NCBI GenBank assembly: GCA_949296075.1
Contig: CASFNG010000015.1
Location: forward strand, 122,634 to 186,633
From: an uncultured Parabacteroides sp.
GTDB taxonomy: Bacteria; Bacteroidota; Bacteroidia; Bacteroidales; Tannerellaceae
Direction of reading: 5' to 3'
DNA length: 64,000 bases
Shown: positions 15,253-23,539 of the stretch, piece after piece
Layout of the letters: every line of letters starts with the position of its first letter
How positions within the stretch are numbered: the first letter of the stretch is position 1
Program-made: the position numbers and the translations under genes
The notes under the pieces: generated by a model
What the model was told of the DNA's origin: nothing
Databases searched by the model: none
What the model saw: only the letters and a program-made list of their open reading frames with translations

Positions 15253-16218
15253 ATGGAAAGCACCAAGTACTACTTAGGTCTGGACGTTGGCGGAACCAAC
15301 ATGGCCGCCGGTGTGGTGGACGAGAACTATCAGATCATCGCTAAAGAAAACATACCGACCCATGCGGGACGGACCATCGAGGAAATAACCGCCGACATGG
15401 CGGAAGTCAGCAGGATGGCGGTCCGCAAAGCCGGATTAAACGCGGAGAATATATCATCATGGGGCATCGGGATGCCAAGCTACGTGAATCCTAAGACGAA
15501 TCTCCTGGTACATGCCAATTGCTTTGGTTGGAAAAATGTCCCCATATACGACTATCTGAGGAAACATACCTCCTTGCCGATCTATATCGCCAACGACGCT
15601 AACTGCGCCACATACGGCGAGGTTCTGGCAGGATCGGCCAGCCAATATTCCGACGCGATCATGCTCACGCTGGGTACCGGTGTAGGTGGAGGGATCATCA
15701 TGGGCAAGAAGATCTACTCGGGCTTCGACAATATGGGAGCGGAATTAGGACACACGAAATTAGTCTATGACGGGGAACGTTGCACCTGCGGGCAGAAAGG
15801 CTGCTTAGAGGCCTATTGCTCCTCCACCGCCTTGATACGCATCATGAAAGAGGCTATGCGGGAGAACCGCGACACCCTCCTGTGGAAGTTGTGCGAAGGC
15901 GAGGCCGAACAGGTAAACGGGGAGATCCTTTTCAAGGCGGCCCGCCAAGGTGACGCTCTCGCACGGGAGATCGTGGAAGAATACATCAACCGGCTCGCCG
16001 CCGGCATCTCCACTTTCATCACCATTTTCCGGCCGGAGGTAATCATCCTTGGAGGTGGGATCGCGCACGCCGGGGATCAGTTATTGGATCCCCTGAACGA
16101 GAAGTTACGATCCTGCACCTTCGCCGGCGAGGAGATCGGGGTGCCGCGGGTTATCCGGGCGGAGCTGGGCAACGACGCTGGCATCATTGGAGCCGCGTTC
16201 TTAGAAAAGACAATGTAA
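15253..16218 (+). CDS. ROK family sugar kinase (N-acetylmannosamine/glucokinase-like)
   Basis: A 321-residue ROK protein with the phosphate-binding LDVGGTNMAAGV at the N-terminus, catalytic Asp in NDANCATYGE, glycine-rich LGTGVGGGII, and the zinc motif CTCGQKGCLEAYCS. It phosphorylates a hexose or N-acetylhexosamine, probably at O6. The gene 12 bases downstream encodes a NanE-type epimerase, so N-acetylmannosamine kinase (NanK) is a reasonable guess, but ROK specificity cannot be read from sequence. It heads the operon that also contains a glycyl radical enzyme. The AAGAAGGGCAAA before the ATG is a good ribosome site. Confidence 0.88.
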   Translation: MESTKYYLGLDVGGTNMAAGVVDENYQIIAKENIPTHAGRTIEEITADMAEVSRMAVRKAGLNAENISSWGIGMPSYVNPKTNLLVHANCFGWKNVPIYDYLRKHTSLPIYIANDANCATYGEVLAGSASQYSDAIMLTLGTGVGGGIIMGKKIYSGFDNMGAELGHTKLVYDGERCTCGQKGCLEAYCSSTALIRIMKEAMRENRDTLLWKLCEGEAEQVNGEILFKAARQGDALAREIVEEYINRLAAGISTFITIFRPEVIILGGGIAHAGDQLLDPLNEKLRSCTFAGEEIGVPRVIRAELGNDAGIIGAAFLEKTM

Positions 16219-16230
16219 AGCGAACTATAA

Positions 16231-16971
16231 ATGGAAACAAAGAAGAAGAAACTTTTAGAATCATTCAAGGGAGGACTGATCGTATCTTGCCAAGTACAGC
16301 ATGACGATCCGACATTCTCGATCGACTTTGTCGTCAAGATGGCGAAAGCTGCCCAATGGGGAGGAGCCGTAGGTATACGGGCTAACGATCCGGAGCAGAT
16401 CAAGGCGATCAAGAAAGAGGTGGACTTACCCGTGATCGGCCTATGGAAAATCTGGCACGACGATACCGATGTATTCATCACGCCAACCCTTGAGGCCGCC
16501 AAAGCCGTATGGGAGGCGGGAGCGGAGATCATCGCCCTCGACTGCACGAGCCAGATCACGCACGAGGGACGGCCGGCTTACGAGCTGCTCCCGATCGTGA
16601 AAAAAGAGATACCCGAAGCGATCATCTTCGCCGACGTGTCCAACTATGAGGAGGCCGTGCGAGCTGTCGAGCTGGGAGCCGACATCGTAGGTCCCACATT
16701 ATATGGATACACAGCGGACACGAAGCAGATAGAACAACCGGATCTACGGGAGTTCGCCCGGATGTGCCGCGACTTGGGCGACAAGGCTTACCTCATCATG
16801 GAAGGGCATGTCTATACGCCTGAGGATGCCATGAAATGTATCTTCCTCGGGGCTCATGCCGTTGTGGTAGGTAGCGCGATCACCCGTCCGCACCTCATCA
16901 CCAAACGATTCACCGACCTGCTCACCGGTTATCAGAACGACTGGCGAAAGGCGGAACGCAGCAAGCACTAA
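16231..16971 (+). CDS. nanE: Putative N-acetylmannosamine-6-phosphate 2-epimerase
   Basis: A 246-residue TIM-barrel protein of the NanE family, which converts ManNAc-6-phosphate to GlcNAc-6-phosphate. Visible family segments are GLIVSCQVQ, VGIRANDPEQI, PVIGLWKI, IIALDCT, IFADVSN, IVGPTLYGYT, and GAHAVVVGSAITRP for phosphate binding. No sialic acid lyase (NanA) lies in the neighbourhood, so the ManNAc source, or a different substrate, is open. Downstream, a strong hairpin (16986-17012) sits before the GRE gene. Confidence 0.88.
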   Translation: METKKKKLLESFKGGLIVSCQVQHDDPTFSIDFVVKMAKAAQWGGAVGIRANDPEQIKAIKKEVDLPVIGLWKIWHDDTDVFITPTLEAAKAVWEAGAEIIALDCTSQITHEGRPAYELLPIVKKEIPEAIIFADVSNYEEAVRAVELGADIVGPTLYGYTADTKQIEQPDLREFARMCRDLGDKAYLIMEGHVYTPEDAMKCIFLGAHAVVVGSAITRPHLITKRFTDLLTGYQNDWRKAERSKH

Positions 16972-16985
16972 CCTGCATATAAAGA

Positions 16986-17012
16986 GGAAGAGAGGACCGG
17001 ATCCTCTCTTCC
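16986..17012 (+). promoter_or_regulatory. Intergenic hairpin between nanE and the GRE gene
   Basis: GGAAGAGAGGA (16986-16996) and TCCTCTCTTCC (17002-17012) form a perfect 11-bp stem with a 5-base loop. No T run follows, so it is less likely to be a full terminator and more likely an attenuator, RNA-processing or stability element that sets different levels for the two halves of the operon. Confidence 0.6.
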
Positions 17013-17071
17013 ATCATCGGATAAACATATCGACGGATAAGATCCGGATTCCCTTTTAATTAATGTAACTT

Positions 17072-19354
17072 ATGGCAAACTTCAATGTAGAAACGGCGCA
17101 GAACGTGGAGATTAGCAAGAAGATCCCTTGCGAGAAACCCCTGATTACCCAATTGGAAATCATGGAGCGATACACGGAAACGCATAAGGCATGCGCTGAT
17201 CTGCCGAAAGAAATCCGCGAGGTGGAATGCCTGAAAGTTCTGTATCCCACCCTGTTCCGCAAGATAGCCGACCAAGACCTGATAGCCGGACGTATCGATT
17301 TCCTGCCGATTGGTTTCGGGACCGTAACCTCTTTAGGCGGAGTCGGACATTATTGCGTGTTCAAGAAGCTCCGGGACTTCCAGAAAAAACTGGAAGAGAA
17401 GGATCAAGGTCGAGTGGATGCGCTATATGACTATTGGCTGGATCACGACCTGAAAACACGATTCAACGAGGAGGTCTTGACGGAGGACACGATCGGGATG
17501 TTCATCGATTGCGAATATCCCATGATCGCTACAGCCCGGCTCTCGGGCATGATGCTGGACTACCCTAAATTATTGGATAAAGGTATCGGCGGATTACGTG
17601 CCGACATCCAGGAACGGTTGAAGAGGGAGCCGGGGAATCATTTCTACGAGGCTTGCCTCCAATGCCTCGACTTGTTCGCCGCATGTGCCACCCATCTCCA
17701 ACAAGATGCCTTAGCCCAGATGGATTCTGCCGGGGAGCAGCGCAAAAACGAGCTGAGACGCATCTACGAGGGGCTGGAAAACATCAAGGAGAGAAGGCCG
17801 ACAACCTTCCACGAGGCGATGCAATTATTCTGGCTGTTCGCCCTGTTAGCGGGAGTCATCAACTACGGACGCTTAGACGATTACTTAGGGCCGTACTTAG
17901 TGGCCGACTTAAAAGCGGGCAGACTGACCGAGGAGGAGGCTTACCGTTACGTCCATGCTCTCTGGACAATGATCGAGAACCGGCGAACCACCGTGAACGG
18001 ACGGATCATCGTGGGCGGAAAAGGGCGGAAACATCCGAAAGAGGCAGACGTATTCCTGCATATCGCCATGAAGGTGGCGAAGAACTGCCGGTACGTAGAA
18101 CCTCAATTCACGCTGCGTTTCGACAAGGATACTCCCGAAGAGGTCTGGGACGAGGCGCTCGACGCGCTCGGAGCCGGAGCCACTTACCCGACCTTATACA
18201 ACGACGACGTGAACGTGCCAGCCGTCATGTACGGAATGCGGGTGGACGAGAAGACGGCGGAACAGTACGTACCGTTCGGATGCACGGAGTTCGTGATACA
18301 AGGGCAAAGCACGGGAACCCCCAACATCTGCATCAATCTGCTGAAGTTGCTTACCATCTACATGAACGACGGGATCGACCCGGTGGACGGGAAACGGAAA
18401 TCGGGGCCGGTACCTTTGAGGAAATTGGAGGAGTACCACTCGTTCGAAGAGTTCTACGATGGTTACAAAGCCTTGCTTGATTACTACTTAGATCTCTCGG
18501 TAAAAGCGCAATACCACTCCTACGAGGTGATGAACCGTTACGTAAGTTTCTTGTTTACCAGCATACTGACCGACGATTGCATCGCACGGGGAAAAGCGTT
18601 GCTCGACGGGGGCGTACGTTACCTTGGCGGCACGAACGAGACTTACGGTAACATCAATACCTCCGACTCGCTTTGGGCGATCAAGGACCTGGTATTCATC
18701 CGGAAGAAATATACGCTGCGCCAACTCAACGATGCCATGTTAGCCAATTTCGTGGGTTACGAGGATTTAAGGAAAGACTGTTTAGCCTGCGATAAGTACG
18801 GCAACGATTTAGACACGGCGGACTCGATGGCGAACGATCTTTACGAATTCGTGGCGAAAGGTGTACGCAACAGGGGCATTGCGATCGGGATGCAGTATTT
18901 CCTGATCGTCATCAGCAACAACCAGCTGAACACGGAATGGGGCAACCGCACGGGAGCCTCGCCTGACGGACGGCTCGCCTTCATGTACATGAACCCGGCG
19001 AACAATCCGCAAGGAGGAGCCAACAAGAACGGCCCGACAGCGATGCTCAACTCGCTCACGAGGTTCGACGCTAAGTATCATGGCGGCTCGGTACAGAACA
19101 TCAAGTTCTCCCCCTCCATGTTCAACGAGAACCGTCCGGTCATCAAGAGCCTGTTCAAGACCTATTTCGAGAAGGGAGGTTGCCACCTCATGGTAACCGT
19201 CGTTGATAAAGGCGTATTGGAAGACGCGGTGGATCACCCGGAAAAATACCCGGACCTGATCGTGCGGGTAAGCGGCTTCTCCGCGGTTTTCGTCGATCTG
19301 TCGCCCAATATCCAACAAGAACTCTTAAGCCGGGTATTATACGATGACAAGTAA
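17072..19354 (+). CDS. Glycyl radical enzyme, PFL-like, subfamily not assigned (likely C-O/C-N lyase or dehydratase)
   Basis: A 760-residue glycyl radical enzyme. The PFL-type 10-stranded barrel covers most of it, and the glycyl radical loop near the C-terminus reads RVSGFSAVF with the radical Gly735. The catalytic thiyl cysteine is Cys404 in FGCTEFVIQG, followed two residues later by Glu406. This C-x-E arrangement is found in the eliminating GREs (glycerol and diol dehydratase, choline lyase, hydroxyproline dehydratase) and not in pyruvate formate-lyase, which has a Cys-Cys pair. The length is close to E. coli PflD (765). The gene for its activase overlaps it by 11 bases. The upstream sugar kinase and NanE suggest a phosphorylated sugar substrate. 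It is not pyruvate formate-lyase; the exact reaction is unknown. Confidence 0.9.
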   Translation: MANFNVETAQNVEISKKIPCEKPLITQLEIMERYTETHKACADLPKEIREVECLKVLYPTLFRKIADQDLIAGRIDFLPIGFGTVTSLGGVGHYCVFKKLRDFQKKLEEKDQGRVDALYDYWLDHDLKTRFNEEVLTEDTIGMFIDCEYPMIATARLSGMMLDYPKLLDKGIGGLRADIQERLKREPGNHFYEACLQCLDLFAACATHLQQDALAQMDSAGEQRKNELRRIYEGLENIKERRPTTFHEAMQLFWLFALLAGVINYGRLDDYLGPYLVADLKAGRLTEEEAYRYVHALWTMIENRRTTVNGRIIVGGKGRKHPKEADVFLHIAMKVAKNCRYVEPQFTLRFDKDTPEEVWDEALDALGAGATYPTLYNDDVNVPAVMYGMRVDEKTAEQYVPFGCTEFVIQGQSTGTPNICINLLKLLTIYMNDGIDPVDGKRKSGPVPLRKLEEYHSFEEFYDGYKALLDYYLDLSVKAQYHSYEVMNRYVSFLFTSILTDDCIARGKALLDGGVRYLGGTNETYGNINTSDSLWAIKDLVFIRKKYTLRQLNDAMLANFVGYEDLRKDCLACDKYGNDLDTADSMANDLYEFVAKGVRNRGIAIGMQYFLIVISNNQLNTEWGNRTGASPDGRLAFMYMNPANNPQGGANKNGPTAMLNSLTRFDAKYHGGSVQNIKFSPSMFNENRPVIKSLFKTYFEKGGCHLMVTVVDKGVLEDAVDHPEKYPDLIVRVSGFSAVFVDLSPNIQQELLSRVLYDDK

Positions 19355-20273
19355 TCAGCCAACAGGCGGGACAAGATTAGCCGTCATGGAGATAGAGCGG
19401 TTCGCCATACACGACGGACCCGGGATACGCACGGTCGTTTTCCTGCAAGGCTGCCCGCTGCATTGCCCTTGGTGCTCGAACCCGGAGTCGCGGCAGCGGA
19501 AATTACAGCTGCTCCACATGAAGAATAAATGCGTAGGTTGCGGACGATGCGCGGCCAGTTGCCCACACGGGAACATCGCGATGAAAGGCGCTTACCCGGT
19601 ATTCGACCGCGAGGCGTGCGTCGGCTGCCGAACCTGCGAGCGAGCCTGCCCGCAAAGCGCCATCCAGTTCGTGGGCGATACGATGCCTATCGAAGAGATC
19701 ATGCGCACGCTGGTTCGCGACAAGGATTATTACCGCAACTCTGGGGGCGGCATCACCTTCTCCGGCGGCGAGGCATTCACGCAGTTCGAGGGGTTGACGG
19801 AGCTGCTATCGCGCTGCAAGGCGGAGGGTCTGCACACGGCGGTGGAGACTTGCGGCCAAGTCCCCCGGGAACGGTTCGAGAAAGCTTTCCCGCTGATCGA
19901 CCTCTTCCTTTTCGACGTGAAGCATACCGACAGCAAGAGATTAAAAGAGGTGACAGGAGCCGATTTGGATGTCGTGCTCGGGAACCTCCGCTACCTCGCC
20001 GGGCTATCGGCGGAGAAGGTGACGATCCGTATGCCGGTCATCCCCGGGTTCAACTACGATCCGGGCATCATCCGGTCAGTATTCGACTTGGCGATCGAGA
20101 CCGGGATCTCACAAGTTCATTTATTGCCCTACCACACGTTAGGGAAAGACAAATACGAACGGTTAGGGCTTCCCTACCCTTATCCCTACGAGCGGATGAT
20201 GCAAAAAGAGGAACTGCAGCCCTACCGGGAGATCGGGCAGCGGATGGGATTAGAGGTAAGGCTCGGGGGATGA
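19344..20273 (+). CDS. Glycyl radical enzyme activating enzyme (radical SAM)
   Basis: A 309-residue activase that uses S-adenosylmethionine to place the radical on the partner GRE's glycine. The radical SAM cysteines are in CPLHCPWC near residue 35, after the family's FAIHDGPGIRTVVF. A two-cluster ferredoxin insert follows (CVGCGRCAASCP and CVGCRTCERACP), as in activases of the eliminating GREs. Further motifs are GGGITFSGGEAF and VETCG. It starts 11 bases before the end of the GRE gene and is followed by a terminator at 20306. Confidence 0.93.
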   Translation: MTSNQPTGGTRLAVMEIERFAIHDGPGIRTVVFLQGCPLHCPWCSNPESRQRKLQLLHMKNKCVGCGRCAASCPHGNIAMKGAYPVFDREACVGCRTCERACPQSAIQFVGDTMPIEEIMRTLVRDKDYYRNSGGGITFSGGEAFTQFEGLTELLSRCKAEGLHTAVETCGQVPRERFEKAFPLIDLFLFDVKHTDSKRLKEVTGADLDVVLGNLRYLAGLSAEKVTIRMPVIPGFNYDPGIIRSVFDLAIETGISQVHLLPYHTLGKDKYERLGLPYPYPYERMMQKEELQPYREIGQRMGLEVRLGG

Positions 20274-20305
20274 CCTCAACGGCCATATCTCAGGAAAAAA
20301 GATTC

Positions 20306-20347
20306 AAGCGCGTCGTTTGTCCGACAGAATGAATGACGCGCTTTTTT
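20306..20347. terminator. Terminator between the activase and the convergent AraC gene
   Basis: AAGCGCGTC (20306-20314) pairs with GACGCGCTT (20335-20343), followed by TTTT. On the opposite strand a T run also follows after a few bases, so it may serve the AraC gene too. Confidence 0.8.
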
Positions 20348-20416
20348 ATGCCCTCAAGATCCACCTCCCCCAACTTTCCGGAAATACGTCGGCAGCTTTC
20401 CCGAAAACCTTCCCGG

Positions 20417-21310
20417 TCAATCTTCCGTCGATTCCCGATATTCTTTCGGCGACATCCCCACGATCTTCTTGAAGATACGGCTGAAATAATAGGGGTCATC
20501 GAAACCCATCTTAAGCGATACCTGCTTGATCTTCAGGTTCGTGTGCGATAAAAGCTGGCGCGCCCGGTCTATCTTCATATGTAGGAAGTAGTTCATCGGG
20601 GCATACCCTGTCTCCTTGAAAAACAAGCGGTACATATACGACTCCGAATAGCCGAAATGCGAGGCGAGCTCCTTGAGCGTCAGCTTATTCTCCAAGTTCT
20701 CGGTCATGAAATGGGTAGCTAAGCTGATAAAGAACGTATTCTCGGCCTTGTTCTTGGAGTATTTCGCCTCCCGATAGACCCTCACGAACAGGAAGGAGCT
20801 GATCAGGTGATTAAAGCTGAGATTCACGTAATGCACGGTATCCTCGTCGGTACCGCTCTCCATCACGTTCAGCAGCTCGTCGAAAAAGGCGATACGGTCG
20901 CCTATGCGGGAATGGTCGTCCACGTCGATCGGGATGACACCAGGCAGGCGGTCGCTGACGTACCTCGCCTTCTTTCCCTTGAAATGCGCCCAATAGATAT
21001 ACCAAGGATCATGCTCGCTCGAGCCATATTGATGAGGACGCTCGGCGGGGAGAATGAAGAAATGGTTCTCAGGGACGACATGGCGCTGCCCGTCGAGCAC
21101 GTACCATCCCTCCCCTTTCGTGCAATAAATCAGGAGATATTCACCGCAACCCGAGGCCCTGTCGATATAATGATTCTCTGCCTTCGGGAAATAACCCATC
21201 GAATGCACCACCAAGTCCGACGTCAGGGGGTCGCCCAGCGCCTGCTCGATGACATAAAAGGGGAAAACGACCAATCGTTGCCCCGCAAAACCATGCTTGA
21301 TCTTTGCCAT
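20417..21310 (-). CDS. AraC family transcriptional regulator
   Basis: A 297-residue regulator. The N-terminal half looks like an AraC cupin ligand-binding domain (GEYLLIYCTKGEGWYVLDG, ILPAERPHQYGS). The C-terminal ~95 residues form the double helix-turn-helix (LTLKELASHFGYSESYMYRLF and then IKQVSLKMGFDDPYYFSRIF) and end in the usual MSPKEYR. The ligand is probably a sugar. It is divergent from the DUF1080-led set of sugar genes and convergent with the GRE operon, so it most likely controls the former. Confidence 0.92.
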   Translation of the reverse strand: MAKIKHGFAGQRLVVFPFYVIEQALGDPLTSDLVVHSMGYFPKAENHYIDRASGCGEYLLIYCTKGEGWYVLDGQRHVVPENHFFILPAERPHQYGSSEHDPWYIYWAHFKGKKARYVSDRLPGVIPIDVDDHSRIGDRIAFFDELLNVMESGTDEDTVHYVNLSFNHLISSFLFVRVYREAKYSKNKAENTFFISLATHFMTENLENKLTLKELASHFGYSESYMYRLFFKETGYAPMNYFLHMKIDRARQLLSHTNLKIKQVSLKMGFDDPYYFSRIFKKIVGMSPKEYRESTED

Positions 21311-21343
21311 AGACCCTAAACTTTAAGACAGTTAACCGATAGG

Positions 21344-21351
21344 CAAAGATA
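21344..21351 (-). promoter_or_regulatory. Probable -7 element of the araC-type gene
   Basis: On the minus strand TATCTTTG (21351-21344) lies 33 bases before the ATG. It faces the DUF1080 promoter 50 bases away, leaving a short shared control region. Confidence 0.6.
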
Positions 21352-21401
21352 ATCCATTTTTTTTAGCTATATATTCTATTATCCATATCCAAATTGCGCG
21401 C

Positions 21402-21409
21402 TATTTTTG
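21402..21409 (+). promoter_or_regulatory. Probable -7 element of the DUF1080 operon
   Basis: TATTTTTG at 21402-21409 matches the consensus. No TTTG box sits at -33, which fits an activator-dependent promoter. The in-frame TTG at 21407 lies within it and so is not the start. Confidence 0.6.
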
Positions 21410-21469
21410 TTGACGAATAAAGAAACGAGCTACCAAGCGACGAAATCTAACATTAATAAGGAAAAAGAC

Positions 21470-22273
21470 ATGAAAAAGGCTGTATCTATTTTTCTGGCGA
21501 CCGTTTGCGGGATGTGCATGGTCGCATGCGGTTCGGGATCAACGGGCTCCTCGTCCTCCTCATCCATGAAGGCGTCGGCTACGCCGGACAACGTGCTGAC
21601 GGAAGAAGAGAAGGCGGAAGGCTATACCTTGCTGTTCAACGGGAAGGACTTCACCGGATGGAAGATGTTCAACGGCGGGGAAGTCACCGGATGGCAGGTG
21701 GAGGATGGCGTGATCGTGGGATACGGCAATGGTGGCGACGTGATAGCCGACACGACGATCAAGGTGAGCACCGACATCGTGACCGTGGAGGATTACCATA
21801 ATTTCCAGATCAAATGGGATTGGAAGATCGGACCGGAGGGTAATTCCGGCTTCCTCTATCATGTGCAGGAAGGGCCCAAATACAAGGCTCCTTTCGAGAC
21901 AGGCCCTGAGTACCAGCTGATCGATGACGATAACTATCCTTGGGTCAGCGAAACCGGCAAGGAGGGACTGGAAGATTGGCAGAAGACAGGGTGCAACTAC
22001 GCGATGTACGTACCCGAGACCAAGCAGGTGAATCCTCCCGGAGAATGGAACTCCTCCATGCTCCTCTACAAGGACGGATACGTGGAGCACTGGCTCAACG
22101 GGCAAAAACTATTCTCCTTCCAGGAGGGATCCGAGGACTGGAAGATGCGCCGTTATAGCGGTAAATGGGAAGACTTCCCCGACTATGGCATCTCCACCAC
22201 CGGGAAGCTCTGCTTCCAGGATCACGGGAGCAAGGTATATTTCAAGAACGTGAAGATAAAAGTTTTAGACTAA
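21470..22273 (+). CDS. DUF1080 (3-keto-disaccharide hydrolase family) lipoprotein
   Basis: A 267-residue lipoprotein starting at ATG 21470; the lipobox MVAC puts the lipidated cysteine at residue 20, followed by a serine-rich linker. The rest is a DUF1080 concanavalin-like beta-sandwich: EGYTLLFNGKDFTGWKMFNG, then WQVEDGVIVGYGNGGD, NFQIKWDWKIGPEGNSGFLYHV, GPEYQLIDD, and the C-terminal GKLCFQDHGSKVYFKNVKI. DUF1080 proteins have been shown to hydrolyse glycosides oxidised at C3. It heads an operon with two Gfo/Idh/MocA oxidoreductases that could supply the 3-keto sugar. The start in the promoter region (TTG 21407) was rejected. Confidence 0.9.
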   Translation: MKKAVSIFLATVCGMCMVACGSGSTGSSSSSSMKASATPDNVLTEEEKAEGYTLLFNGKDFTGWKMFNGGEVTGWQVEDGVIVGYGNGGDVIADTTIKVSTDIVTVEDYHNFQIKWDWKIGPEGNSGFLYHVQEGPKYKAPFETGPEYQLIDDDNYPWVSETGKEGLEDWQKTGCNYAMYVPETKQVNPPGEWNSSMLLYKDGYVEHWLNGQKLFSFQEGSEDWKMRRYSGKWEDFPDYGISTTGKLCFQDHGSKVYFKNVKIKVLD

Positions 22274-22307
22274 TGTAAAACCAATGTGAAAACGTAAAGT
22301 GAATGCC

Positions 22308-23471
22308 ATGAACCGAAAAGAGTTTCTAAAAGTAACAGCGGCGGCGAGCATTGCCTCTCTCCTTTCGCCGCTCTCCGCCTACGCGGAAACGATGGGGACA
22401 GATTCCAAGAAGATCCGGGTAGCCGTAATCGGTTGCGGAAGCGTATCTACCCAATATTTCCCCCACATCTCCAAATGTCCCTACGTAGAGATCGTGGCTT
22501 GCTGCGACATCAAGCCCGATCGCGCCCAAAAGGCAGCTAAACAGTACGGCATACCCAAATGGTATGACAACATCGACGCCATGCTGGAAGGATCAGATTA
22601 CGACCTCCAGCTGACCCTGACCGATATGCAGGTACACGGCGAGCTTAACCGCAAGGCCCTGATGGCGGGCAGGAACGTGTGGAGCGAGAAGCCCTTGGCC
22701 AACACCTATAAGGAGGGCAAGGAGCTGTACGACCTCGCCACCAGCAAAGGATTGCGGATATGGGGAGCGCCTGCCGTGGTGAACAGCCCGCAATTCGCTT
22801 TCATGGCGAAGGAGATCAACAAGGGAACCTTGGGAAGCCTCGCCTGCGCCCACGGACATTATGGGCATGAGGGGCCGAGCTGGTCCGCCTTCTTCTACGA
22901 GCCGTTAGGAGGCAGTATGCCCGATTTGGGCGTATATAACATCGCTACCCTGACAGGATTGCTCGGGCCGGCGAAATCGGTGGTCGCCATGACCTCGATC
23001 GTCACGCCGGAACGTACCGTCGATGATAAGGGCCGGATACAGGTGCGCGAGGAAGACAATGCCATGATCATCATGGAGCACGAGAAGGGACTGCTCTCCC
23101 ATATCGAGTGCGGCTTCAATTACTTCGATCCTTACGGCCATTTAGGTAAAGGGCAGGAGAAGGCCACCATCTCCATCTACGGCTCCAAGGGCAATATGCA
23201 CATGGTCGGGTACGATTGGGCACCAAGTGGCGTGGACCTCTCCACGATGGATCATCCCACCCCGCAGCGGTTCGTCACTGACACGGAGGGATACGTCTGG
23301 CAAGAGGGCGCGTCAGACATCAGCAAGCACATGGCGCTCGACACGGAGCCACGCATCAACGTGGAGCATGCGTTGCACGTGTTGGAGATCATCGAGGCGG
23401 CCCGGAAATCGCAAGCTACGGGCAAACGCATCCAGCTTGTGTCCAAATTCCCCTGGCCGATGGTCAAATAA
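22308..23471 (+). CDS. Exported Gfo/Idh/MocA family oxidoreductase
   Basis: A 387-residue protein. The start is taken at ATG 22308 (MNRKEFLKVTAAASI), with GTG 22299 three codons upstream as an alternative. The N-terminus has a Tat-like NRKEFLK followed by a hydrophobic stretch ending AYAE. The Rossmann fold begins RVAVIGCGSVSTQYF, and the EKP motif (WSEKPLANT) marks the family's catalytic lysine. Family members oxidise or reduce sugars with NAD(P), often held tightly. Export with a bound cofactor suggests periplasmic sugar oxidation at C3 for the DUF1080 hydrolase. The substrate is unknown. Confidence 0.88.
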   Translation: MNRKEFLKVTAAASIASLLSPLSAYAETMGTDSKKIRVAVIGCGSVSTQYFPHISKCPYVEIVACCDIKPDRAQKAAKQYGIPKWYDNIDAMLEGSDYDLQLTLTDMQVHGELNRKALMAGRNVWSEKPLANTYKEGKELYDLATSKGLRIWGAPAVVNSPQFAFMAKEINKGTLGSLACAHGHYGHEGPSWSAFFYEPLGGSMPDLGVYNIATLTGLLGPAKSVVAMTSIVTPERTVDDKGRIQVREEDNAMIIMEHEKGLLSHIECGFNYFDPYGHLGKGQEKATISIYGSKGNMHMVGYDWAPSGVDLSTMDHPTPQRFVTDTEGYVWQEGASDISKHMALDTEPRINVEHALHVLEIIEAARKSQATGKRIQLVSKFPWPMVK

Positions 23472-23539
23472 GATAAAACCCTTGTAACGAGAAGCGAACA
23501 ATGATTGATTTAATTATGCTTGGTATAGGTCAACGATAG

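Noticed and set aside
15253-16971. Complete sialic acid catabolic operon
   Set aside because: Only ROK kinase and NanE-like genes are present; no lyase (NanA), sialidase or sialic acid transporter is seen in the window.
17653-18480. Open frame inside the GRE gene
   Set aside because: The product is Arg/Pro-rich, a common artefact of a GC-rich gene read out of frame.
17072-19354. Pyruvate formate-lyase
   Set aside because: The catalytic region reads GCTEF rather than the Cys-Cys pair of PFL, and the activase has the extra ferredoxin domain typical of eliminating GREs.
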